A stretch of 64,000 bases of DNA from Larus michahellis. Lineage: Eukaryota; Chordata; Aves; Charadriiformes; Laridae. A program made the position numbers and the translations under genes. Under the pieces are notes generated by a model. The model saw nothing but the letters and a program-made list of their open reading frames with translations. It had not been told where the DNA came from and ran no database searches. The stretch lies in contig NC_133914.1 in NCBI RefSeq assembly GCF_964199755.1, positions 992,001-1,056,000 of the forward strand, in the 5' to 3' direction. Shown piece by piece: positions 47,501 to 56,353 of this stretch (its first letter is position 1; each line of letters opens with the position of its first letter).

Positions 47501-50500
47501 TCTGCTATACAGCCACTCACCACGCAGGCTCTCCGTGTCCCAGGTGGGTCTGTACAGCTGGTAGAGAAGAACAAGGCTGTTCGAGCTGACATGGTTTGCC
47601 GAGATGCCCTCCGCTTGGAGGATTATCTTTGTTATCTATTTCTGGCAGATGTAGAGACACGTACATCCCTGTATGACTCAGAGCTCTGCGCATCTTTTCT
47701 TAAAGGGTATCTTCCTACAACTCTCCTAAGCACAAACCAATTCCAGAGCAAGTCCCCACTGGAAAGGCTGATGCTTTTTTAGCTTGCTTGGTGGCTGGAA
47801 TGGGAAGTTAAAACTTCCTTCGAGCAGGTGTACGTAGGGCCAGGCTCACAGCTGGACAGAGCTGCACTCCTCCCAGCCAGTCGTACACCATGGCGGTGCT
47901 GCTCAGACAAAGATCACTGTGGGATAAAGCCAGTCTCACAAAGTTAATTTCTGAACACTTATTTGCACTCGCTTGAAATTAATGCCACCTTATGCACAAG
48001 GCTATTCCTTCCAGAGCTGACTTTAGAAGAGAAGGACAGTTCAGAAGCAGAAGAGAAAACGTAGTGCTCATTAAGATAACTGCAGATATTGTGACTGCAG
48101 CTCAGAATCAAAGTGAGTACACAAGCACATACGCATCCCCTCCGGTAAGCTTCCATTACATAAGACTGAGCTTTCTCCTAATACAAGATTTTCTAAGGCA
48201 TGCTGAGAAGCTTTAGTGCTACCACTTTGGTTTTTGAAGCCCACTGCAGGCAAACAGTACGCACCACTACCCACTGCTCAGCTTTCCCATAATGATCATT
48301 TCTTCATCTCATGCAGTTGTTCCAGGCAGCTATTTAAAAAGTTACTCTTCATATTGCTTTTACTGAAAAGGAAATTCAGCTGCGATTCAATAGTCTGCTG
48401 ATGGAGGAGTTGAGTCACAACAGATTTTCATTGAATATTAGCAACATGTTTTATATTAATACTAGTTTGGCTGGACTGAGCCAGCTGTAATAAGCCAACT
48501 CCCCCATTCCACTGGAAGTCATCGTTCCTTAACTGCACCTACTCTAGCCCCAAGCTTTTTATCCTGCTCTTCCTGCTTCCCACCCAGTATTTAACCACCT
48601 CTTAACAGGTATTTTCAAAGTTCTACCCCTCTTTCAGAAAAGACTGCTGGACGAATTAGATCTGGGCTTGTGTTGGGGATCAAGTAGTTTCCCATCTAAG
48701 CACTAAAGTTACAAGAAGGGGTTGATTTCGGCATGGAACCCACAGTTCTCACGAGACAAAGGACGAAGGGAAGAGTCAGACAAACCAGGAGGAGCACAGG
48801 GCAACCTTAACTGATGGACAGAGCAGTCCTCGCTGGTGCTCCCTGTGGAGGAACCTGCCGTTCTGACGTCAACGAAACTGGATCCAAGGAGCCTGTTGGA
48901 TAGATAGGACTGGAAGAGCAGAGGGGAAGAGTTTGGGAGGAGGAGAGAATCAAATAGAATTAGCTGTATGTTACACAAGTTGAGCACAGAGCTTCAGAGT
49001 CAGAAATGCAGAGAACCCCGTCAATGCAAGTGTTACTCAACACAAGGCATCTTCCATTTATTGGAAGGCATCTGAACCCTTAGGTCAAGCCCAGCTTGCA
49101 CAGATTACACCACATCCCTCCTTCATCTACATTGCAATTGCAGCCTCCAGACTCATTCTGATGCTCAGCAGCGTATCTTCTGACAGACACTCAATACGGT
49201 CAGGCTGCTCCACAGTTGTGTTATCTTACACACACACAAAACCACGACAGCAACACAGCTGCCCTCAGAAGGCCCTCTGCCATGAAGAATGCACTGGTAG
49301 AAGAGATCCCGATCTCACTCATCAACAGCTGCTCTTTTAAGGCGTTTTGTTCAAGTGATTCATACAGCAACGACCTTCAAAAAGAGGATTATGATAATTC
49401 ACCACTCCAGCTTTTAGCCAAGACAGCCGCGACCACCTCAGCCACGCTGGGCAGTCCCGAGGGGAGAGCTGCATGGCTGCAGGTGGAGCACTGCTGCGAG
49501 GACTCCACACCGGCGTGTTGCTTTTGATCATTGATATTAGTGTCGTGACAGCATTCAGAGCTGCACGTGAAAACCACTGAGTAACCTTCGATAGCACTTG
49601 CAAGCGGAAATCCGCTGTTCTGTTTGTGCCTGACACGGCTAGATTATGTCCTGAAAGGCTGCCACTGAGCTGCCGAGTCCTGTTCTGATCAGGTAGTGAA
49701 GAGACCCCTCTCACACACACGTGAGTTTTCACTCCTAAGCCCCACTGCCAGAAAGCCACGCTCTGCTTTGGCGCAGGAGGTACTACTCACTGCCTGTCCA
49801 CCCGCCTTTGCTCAGATCACCCCGTTTACCCACGGTTACTTTGGACAGAAAGTTTGCAATGCAAAGAGGAAGAAGAAGGTGCGAGATCTCGCCCAGCTTC
49901 CTCCAAAACAAGAGCCTCTAACCACAGCAGTGTTTATTGTTGCAGAAGCAAAAACCACCCTGAGCTCTCTTTCCTGGTTTCCTTGTCTTTTTTTCCCCCC
50001 TCCAACCCCTTATACCCAGGACATTAATGGCTTGCCTAGGCAAGCCATCAGACTCATGCTTCTGCATTTTTCCTTTCAGGGTCATCTGTGTAGCTCTTAC
50101 AGAAAAGTTATGCAGAGAAACCACGTGAAGCCATCGTTGTCTTCAACAGCTTGTTGGAAGAAAAGCCTTGGGAAGGGTGATGGGCCCTGCTGAAGTCACT
50201 TGAATCCCAGACATAGCGGGGGGAAGGAGAGTATATGGGAGAAACTAGTTTCCCCTCCTTATCACACTTAAAGACGCGAGTTGGACTAGGAACCACTTGT
50301 ATGCACTGCCTGATGGAAAGCAAGTAATAAGAACATCACAGAAGACGACCTTCTCTCTAAGCAATCACTTTGATGAGGGCACAAGAGATGGAAGATGCCC
50401 AACTGTTCACCAGCACGGCACAGCAAACAGTGTGCTTGCTATACTGGTCCCAGAGCACCGGGCCCAACCAGTAGCCAGCATCAGAGAGCTGATGTTGCTG

Positions 50501-53477
50501 AAAACCAGACTTTTACCCCAAGGCTGTGAGTTTCGGCAGAGCACAAAATCAAGTGGGCACATACTAGCACTGCAGCTCACACTAACAGGTACTGAGATCT
50601 CGTTTAGTTCTGTGTATAGAAGTGGAAAAAATACAGTAATGAAACCCGGCAAGTAGTTAGGTCATTGGGAACAGGCATAATGGAAGTGTGGGTGGCAACT
50701 GAACAGTCTCTGCCTATGTGTCATGGTAGCTTTGAAACGCTCTGATCAAGCGGCAAACCACTACAAAATTCAGTAACTTCAGCATAAAAACAGATGGTCA
50801 AAAGCCAGTGTTTTATTGTAAAAGTATTTTGCTAGGTGCTGTATGAGCCGCTAGGCTCTCACTCTGCCCTCAGTTTTGTTGAAACTCATGCAAAAATCCT
50901 TATGATCTTGAACATGAGCTGCCAAAGGAGGGAGCTGGCGTAAGGAACATCACCTGCCACCACCAATCAGTGGTTGGTGACCAGATTTCAGCTGTGACCT
51001 TGGCACAGCTGAATAAGAACAATATACTTGTGTATATTTTATTATTCTTAATGTATCTCAACTAGTGTAGCTAGACTTGCAGTTGGGTAAAACCAGAGCA
51101 AGTCAGCTGTACAGCAAAGCGGCTTTTCTTTCAGGTAGCACTGGAAATGCTGAGGGAAGCCATCTGGAGGTAGCAAATACCACGTGGCCGCTCATTAGCG
51201 CACACTTGCACAGAGTTTTAGTTATTAAGAAGCCATATATCAAATGAAATGTGCTCTTTACTCTGCACTAGTGCACCTGGGGTTCACGTCCATACGCAAA
51301 GCAGAACATTGCAGTTACTTTCAGCAGCGGTAAGGACATCGGGCCTGCCTTGCCATCGCTGCAAACCAGCACCAGTGCCGTGCTGGGAGAACATCACATC
51401 AAGCGCCAATAACCGAAACGCAGCCCAATATGATGCTTTGACTTGCATCAACTCCCAGTCAGACACCTGGCTGGAGAACTCACTGCATCTACACCTCCTG
51501 TGGCCACGATCTCCATATGTTGCCCTCAGGAATGAGATTTCACATGTCCATGAATCTCATTAGTATAGTGGATAATTATTTTGCCAGATAACTCTGTACA
51601 AGAGACACCTAACTCTTCATGACTGATGCAACCTACCTGTCTGCCCAGACACAAGCAGCTTCCAGCTTTAGTGACTGAACTGTACGCTTTGATTTTTATA
51701 CATAATTAACTGGAATACTGCATTCCCAGGATGTACTATGAAGAAGAAAAGCTAGTCGCATCAAACCAAGTAACCTGGAACTGTTATGAGAATTTGTTTC
51801 CGTGTTGTGTACACTACTGTCTCATGCCTCAAAACACAAGATAAGACAGCTATTTTTGCCCTTGGCGCTGGCACTAGGCGCCAAGAGATAAGGGATTTGC
51901 AAGCGAGAGGAACATTCTGCTCTCTGCCAACACCACCATGTTCAACCTACATGGTCAACCAAAGCCAGGTGTGAAACACATCTCAAAACACACCATCTCC
52001 AAGATAAGACAGGTTGTTACAACGCGGTTATGAGGCTTTAGGGGTCCTCTCAGAGCAGCACTGAAAACAAACCTTAATAGCAAGATTTTTTTATGTTGTT
52101 CAGCGGTGCTCTCTACAGTTTTTAGAGGTCATACTGAGGTCACTACATCTCCCACTTACAGATGGACATAGAAAGACAGCCCCTACTTCATTTGCTGCAA
52201 CAATTGGCAAACAAGCCTCAAGTTCAGATCTCCAAATCATTACAACAGCTCATTAAAATAGGATTTTAGGTAGGCATGGGCATAACCTCAACCCTTTTGC
52301 TACAGGAAAGCGAAGCATTTCACAGTAGCTAACTACAGAAAGGCACCTGCATCACCACTGAACAAGTAACAGTTGCTTTAGTCATTTGTCTTCTAGAATT
52401 CAGACATTTACATCCGGCTTCCTCTCTACCCCATTCCACTCCTTTCTAAGAAAAATAAGGAACACAACATGCCTTGAAATCAATATTAAGTGGAAAAGGA
52501 AGCACAGGACTAAATATGAAATTCCTTCAGTGGTACTTGGCTCCAGGGCTAGGTTACAATTCCTTCCTTTTCCTTACACGCTGCACTTCAAGTACTGCTC
52601 CTATCTGATGCCTAAGGATGATCTGCTGCTCACGTTACAGCTCTGATTTACAGGATATTACTCCTCAGCCGGAATGCCCTCCAAAATTACGCAACACCAG
52701 CTTTCCAGGCTCCTCCTAGTGCAAGACTTCTCCAGAAGAGCAGTTCCCACAGGCGATTAAGTGTTTTCACACTGACATTTGAGGTCAAGCCCCAGCGTAC
52801 TCCAAGAGCCGATGAGTTTCCATAAGCTGATCTCCGGGGGTTTCCTACTCAAGAGCTGCAGAAGCTGGGTTACAGAGGCTGCAGGAGGGGGTCTTCTGAC
52901 AGGAGCACCGCCAGCCCAGGCTGCCACCACCACCAAGGAATTAAATTCTGCTGAAGCCAAGTTTTGTGGGATTTTTTCCCACTTTTTTCAAGCACCAACT
53001 AAACCAACAGGGAAACCACCTACAAACCCTCAAACCGCCCCCGTCCGGCAGCGGCACCGCTGGCCCTGCCCGCGGCCGGAGCCCTCCCTGCCCGCTCACG
53101 GGGGACGCTGGAGCGCAGAGCTGCGCCCCCCTCTCCCGTCCCGGGCCCAGCCGGGCCTGTCCTCCCGGAGGAGTCGTCCCTCCTCCCACCGCTGCGGCGG
53201 CCCCCGGGGAGAGGGGACATCGTAGGACCCCCGAGAGCCCACTGTCAGCAAGCGGCGGGGGGGCAGCGCCCCGCCACACGCCGGCACCGAGAGGGGGACA
53301 ACCGCGCCGGCCCGCTCCCCCCAAGGCCCCGCTGCCCCCTCAACCGGCTCGGCCCGCGGGGAGGCCGCCGGTACCTTTGGCTTGGCAGTCGGCGCAGTAC
53401 TTGTTCTCCTCCTCCACCAGCAGGCTGGCCAGCACCGCCTGGTACCGGTCCACGTCGCGGACCGACTTGCCCGTCAT
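35445..53477 (-). CDS. SMAP2: SMAP2, stromal membrane-associated protein 2 (ArfGAP)
   Basis: Ten exons on the minus strand: 53477-53375, 40213-40080, 39497-39412, 38551-38473, 38101-38015, 37546-37465, 36941-36841, 36731-36566, 36306-35984 and 35570-35445. They total 1287 nt, or 428 residues; human SMAP2 has 429. It is a GTPase-activating protein for Arf in clathrin-dependent trafficking between early endosome and trans-Golgi. Seen: an ArfGAP zinc finger with C28, C31, C48 and C51 (CX2CX16CX2C) and the family's arginine finger at R56 (IHRNLGVH). A basic region ([12 protein letters not shown]) follows, then a clathrin box LLGLD at 187-191. A region corresponding to the CALM-binding segment of the family follows, then a Met/Gly/Gln-rich C-terminus ending QMWK. 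The start ATG sits in the CpG island and gives the family N-terminus MTGKSV. Confidence 0.97.
35984..36306 (-). CDS. SMAP2: SMAP2 coding exon 9 (tandem acceptor)
   Basis: Codes residues 280-387, the Met/Ala/Gly-rich segment with [12 protein letters not shown] and [16 protein letters not shown]. The acceptor reads CAGGAG, so a three-base alternative start at 36303 would delete one Gly. The longer form is used in the totals here; the human protein as I recall it matches the shorter one. Donor GTGAGG. Confidence 0.95.
36566..36731 (-). CDS. SMAP2: SMAP2 coding exon 8
   Basis: Codes residues 225-279 plus one base: [51 protein letters not shown]. Donor GTAATG. Confidence 0.97.
36841..36941 (-). 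CDS. SMAP2: SMAP2 coding exon 7
   Basis: Codes residues 191-224: [20 protein letters not shown] then [14 protein letters not shown]. The TNGRPSS segment differs most from the human sequence I recall. Donor GTAAGT. Confidence 0.96.
37465..37546 (-). CDS. SMAP2: SMAP2 coding exon 6
   Basis: Codes residues 164-190 plus one base: [20 protein letters not shown] then VMDLLGL. It contributes most of the clathrin-box motif LLGLD, whose Asp is completed in the next exon. Donor GTGAGA. Confidence 0.97.
38015..38101 (-). CDS. SMAP2: SMAP2 coding exon 5
   Basis: Codes residues 135-163: [20 protein letters not shown] then PIIFEKVKM. Highly charged, exact codon boundaries on both sides; donor GTAAGA. Confidence 0.97.
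38255..38320 (+). mobile_element. Old, decayed CR1 3'-end remnant
   Basis: GGAGTTGGACAAGATGGCCT followed by CCCCTCCAACTTAAATTCTT resembles the CR1 3' end (TTGGACTAGATGATCT ... CCTTCCAACC ... ATTCT), but is heavily diverged and lacks the full tail repeat. It lies in SMAP2 intron 4. Confidence 0.55.
38473..38551 (-). CDS. SMAP2: SMAP2 coding exon 4
   Basis: Codes residues 108-134: [20 protein letters not shown] then DINAFR, ending the ArfGAP region. The acceptor is preceded by a U12-type branch site (see 38565-38573). Donor GTTAGT. Confidence 0.96.
38552..39411 (-). other. SMAP2: U12-type intron with GC-AG ends in SMAP2
   Basis: The 860-base intron begins GCATCCTTTC, matching the U12 donor consensus (A/G)TATCCTTT at every position but +2. 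It ends TTGCAG. GTCTTTAAC at 38573-38565 matches the U12 branch consensus (TTCCTTAAC), with its adenosine about 14 bases before the intron end, the short spacing typical of minor introns. Phase 2 joining gives a codon CA|A for Gln between TD and AV. Confidence 0.8.
39412..39497 (-). CDS. SMAP2: SMAP2 coding exon 3
   Basis: Codes residues 80-107 plus two bases: [20 protein letters not shown] then NFRRPQTD. The frame of the next exon forces the exon to end at 39412. The intron then opens with GCATCCTTT, a minor-spliceosome donor motif with C at position +2. Confidence 0.93.
40080..40213 (-). CDS. SMAP2: SMAP2 coding exon 2
   Basis: Codes residues 35-79: [20 protein letters not shown] with C48 and C51, the arginine finger R56, and [13 protein letters not shown]. 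It is the core of the ArfGAP domain. Donor GTAATG. Confidence 0.97.
40214..53374 (-). other. SMAP2: SMAP2 intron 1
   Basis: A 13.2-kb intron of ordinary to AT-moderate composition. It has A runs at 42859-42875, a G run near 44823-44831 and a 22-base perfect palindrome at 50027-50048. No nested gene, tRNA or recent transposon was recognised. Overlapping short frames on both strands have no domain signature. Confidence 0.8.
50027..50048. repeat. Perfect 22-bp palindrome
   Basis: The half-site ATGGCTTGCCT is followed directly by its exact reverse complement, with no spacer. It contains TTGCCTAGGCAA at its centre. It lies in SMAP2 intron 1. Confidence 0.9.
53375..53477 (-). CDS. SMAP2: SMAP2 coding exon 1
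   Basis: Codes residues 1-34 plus one base and holds the first zinc-ligand pair (CADC, C28 and C31). Donor GTACCG is weak in its +4 to +6 positions but is the only one in frame. It lies inside the promoter CpG island. Confidence 0.95.
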
Positions 53478-53567
53478 GGCGCGGCCGGCGCAGCCCGCCC
53501 GCGGGTCACGGCGCCGCCGTCCCGGGCACCCGCCGCTTCCTGCTTCCGGCCGGCGGCGGGGGCGGGG

Positions 53568-53581
53568 CCACCAGGGGGAGG
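53568..53581 (+). promoter_or_regulatory. CTCF-like core motif
   Basis: CCACCAGGGGGAGG matches the CTCF core CCASYAGRKGGCRS at 13 of 14 positions. It lies in the SMAP2 promoter, between divergent SMAP2 and COL9A2. Occupancy is not shown. Confidence 0.45.
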
Positions 53582-53719
53582 AGCCAATAGGCGGCAGTGC
53601 GCGGGCTTTAAGGCCTTCCCCCGGCCGCTCCCCCTAGCCGTTGATTCGCTGCGGCGCGGCCAGCGCCCGCGGGAGCCAATCGGAGGAGGCGGGGCTGTGG
53701 CGGGGGAGGAATGAATGGG

Positions 53720-54365
53720 CAGGGTCACGTGACGGGCTGGGCCGGGGGCGTGGGGCCGCGGGGGGGGGCTGCGAGGGGGCGGGGCTCGACGGGGCTGCGG
53801 GGACTGAGGGGTTTGGGGGGCTGGCTGGGGGTTTTGAGGGGGCTGCGGGGCTTGGAGGGGCTGGGTGGGGGTCTTGGGGAGGCTGAGGGGCTTGGGGGGG
53901 CCTGCGTGGGGGATTGGGGGGGGCTGGCTTGGGGTTTGGGGCGGCTGCGGGGCTTGGAGGGGCTGGATGGAGGGTTTGGGGGGGCTTGGGGGGGATGAGG
54001 ACTTTGGGGCGGCCTAGATGGGGGGGGTCTGGGGGGCTTGGAGGGGCTGATTGGGTGATTTGGGGGCCTGGCCGGGGGTTTGAGGGGCTGGGGGGCTTAG
54101 CAGGGCTGGCTGGGTGATTTGGGGGGCTGGCTGGGGGTGGGGGGATGCTGGCTGGGGGGCTGGCTATGGGATAGAGGTGGGGCAGTGGGGTGTGAGGTGC
54201 TGGCTGGGCGTTTGGGGGGACTGGGGTGTCTGGAGTGGCTGGATGGGGGCTTTGGGCGATGTGGCGGGGGGTGCAGGGGTGCTGGCTGGCGGGCTTAGGG
54301 GGGCTAGCTGTGGGATGGAGGGAGGGCTGTGGGGTGCAGGGGGCTGGTGGGGGGTTTGGGGATCA
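53720..54365. repeat. G-rich degenerate minisatellite, quadruplex-prone
   Basis: Variants of GGGGCTTGGAGGGGCTGG and GGGGGTTTGGGGGGCTGG recur irregularly, with strong G/C strand skew (G on plus). Runs of three or more G are spaced by a few bases almost throughout. Plus-strand translations are Gly/Trp-rich in several frames and are artefacts. Confidence 0.85.
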
Positions 54366-56170
54366 GCAGTGGGGAGGAGGGGGAGGTCAGCGCCTCCGTC
54401 CCTGCCCAGGCCAGGCCCTGCCCCAGGTCTCTGCCCCACAGAGGCACGCGTGGATTGGGGCTGCCCCACAGCTCTCCTGTAGCAGCCCATGGGGCCGTGT
54501 GGGTCCCAGCTCCTCCTAACCCTGTTTCTGACGCTGTCACGGCGGTTTGGGACACGGTTGTGCCCGGTGCCGGGTCACTGTGGGCCCGATCCTCCCACAG
54601 CTCCTCAGGGAGGGGGACGCCAAGGGCAGTGGGGCAGACCCTGCAAGCACGTACCCCCAGGTACATGGGGGGACTGCTGGTCAAAACCACATGCTCCAGT
54701 TGTATCCCACAGTAAAATCAGTGGGGGAGAAAAAGACCGAGTCTTTTAAAGAAGATGGAGATCGTAAACCAAACCCCGGTATTCCCATACCGAGATACTG
54801 GGGGGAGGATTTGAGAAACGGCATTATGTGAAAAGCTGCAATCATCAAATGAGCAATGGCATCAAAAGGAGAAAAAAAATATGTCACTATGTAGTAACCT
54901 GAGAGATACTTGAAATTACATAATTCTCCCAAAAGTGACACTGGCGTCCCAGAAAGGTGCTGGGCTTGGTGGCGGCGCGGGGGCACGTCTGCCTGGGGCA
55001 CAAGCAGAAATATCCCAGCGGCTCCGTGAATGGTGAGGATCCAAATTTAGATGCTCTGAAAACAAGGTGCTCTCAGCCTCAGCCTGGAGCCAAAAGGATT
55101 TTTGCCTCAAAACACCAAGGTTTTGGTGGAAGTGTTTCCCCGCTGCTGCTGAGGCTCGGAGGAGCCGGGGCGGGGGGCAGGACCCTGTTGGTATTCCCAA
55201 CGCTGGGCTGGGATGTGGGGAGAAAGAACCAGAGAGGAGACAGGAGCCCTGATGGGGCACCACCAGTCCGGACTGGTCCATTTGCTGGGACAGCCCTGTG
55301 CCCGCTAGCACGGATGGAAATACGTGATCCCTGACCTGCGCTGAGCGCAGGCAGCAGCTCCTGGGGGGCTGCTGAGCCCCCCCGCTATGGATGAATCAGC
55401 CTGCAGCGGCTCGCTGCGGAGCCTTCGAGCCCTCCGTGAGGAGGAGGAAGAAATCACCAAGATGAATCATCCCCATGTTCCCTGGGAGCCGGGGGGTGGC
55501 GAGTTTAGGGGGCGGCTGCCAGTGAAGGCAGGAGCTGGGCCTGGGGGGGTGATGAGTGGGGTGTCCGTTCCCCCACGGAGATGGACCTCATGCCTTGCCA
55601 GGGCCATGGGGAGCTGCTGGTGCCCCCCCGGCACGGCCCCCCTTCCCCTCCCAGTTTCACGCTGGGGCCACAGGGGTATTCACAGGGGTGCGCTGGGACC
55701 CGCAGCGGGTGGCTGCCCTGCCTGGGGCTGTCTGGGGCCTCACGGGGCAGGAATTGGGTCAGACATGTCAGAAATCCCCCAGGACCCTCCCCGGGGTGGC
55801 AGGAACCGGCTCCCTGTGCTGCCCCATCACAGGGGCAGCCCCGGCTGGCACGATGCCCGATGGCGCTGGCACCGGCATGGGGACGTGCCAGGGGACACCC
55901 CGGCAGAGCCCCACTCCCGAGGGTGTCCGCGCAGATGTCCTGGCCGGGGTCTCACCGTGCAGCTCCAGCAGCTCCCCCCCCCACCACCTCCAGCGCATCC
56001 CCCTCCTCTCCCAGCCCCTTGCCTGCACTAAGGCCCCTCTGTGCCACTCCTGTCGAATCCTCTGCCACCCTTGTCGTGTCAAATCCTCCATCACCCTGCA
56101 GCCCAAAATAGCCACGGGCTCACCTGAGTGGGGGGGCGGGGGGCCAGGGCTGCCCGCCTGCCTTCGTCCC
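54366..56170. other. SMAP2-COL9A2 intergenic DNA, no gene seen
   Basis: Chance frames overlap in several phases (for example 55387-56185) without domain signature or splice support. The interval 54700-54960 is less GC-rich. COL9A2 regulatory sequence is expected nearby. Confidence 0.55.
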
Positions 56171-56177
56171 GCTGCTC

Positions 56178-56281
56178 CATATTAATGAGCCCCCTCCTCC
56201 TCCTCCTCCTCCTCCTCCGGTGTCCGTCTGTGCAGTCTGGGCTCCTGCCGTACCTGAGCGCAGCGAGACGAGGCCCCCGCC
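56178..56281 (+). promoter_or_regulatory. COL9A2: COL9A2 promoter-proximal region and 5' UTR
   Basis: An AT-rich CATATTAAT at 56178-56186 could serve as a TATA-like element. It is followed by a CTC repeat at 56194-56218 and about 60 bases of leader before the ATG at 56282. The transcription start is estimated near 56210-56220. Confidence 0.4.
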
Positions 56282-56353
56282 ATGGCCGGCTGCTCCCCCA
56301 GCCCCCAGCTCTGGCTCTTGCTCCACGTCGCCTGCCTCTGCCTGGCCCAGATC
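56282..56353 (+). CDS. COL9A2: COL9A2 exon 1 (signal peptide)
   Basis: Residues 1-24, the signal peptide with a Leu/Cys-rich core ending LCLAQI. ATG context is CCGCCATGG, a strong Kozak match. Donor GTAAGT; intron 1 is 1.9 kb. Confidence 0.96.

Larger units (their letters stand above)
34435..53560 (-). other. SMAP2: SMAP2 transcription unit
   Basis: The gene runs leftward from a CpG-island promoter near 53500-53560 to a polyadenylation site near 34435. It has ten coding exons; intron 1 (53374-40214) is about 13.2 kb. The 3' UTR (35444 to about 34435) is about 1 kb. Both transcript ends are inferred from promoter motifs and the AATAAA signal. Confidence 0.75.
53020..53720 (-). promoter_or_regulatory. 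SMAP2: SMAP2 CpG-island promoter
   Basis: A CpG-dense island surrounds the SMAP2 start codon. Upstream of the ATG on the minus strand lie an ETS-type site (CTTCCGG at about 53543-53549, read GGAAG on the minus strand), GC boxes, and CCAAT sequences at 53584-53588 and 53676-53680. There is no TATA box. Transcription probably starts within about 100 bases of the ATG at 53477. Confidence 0.75.

Noticed and set aside
55387-56185. Overlapping frames of about 180-215 codons just upstream of COL9A2
   Set aside because: Three phases are open together with no domain or splice support; GC-rich intergenic DNA.
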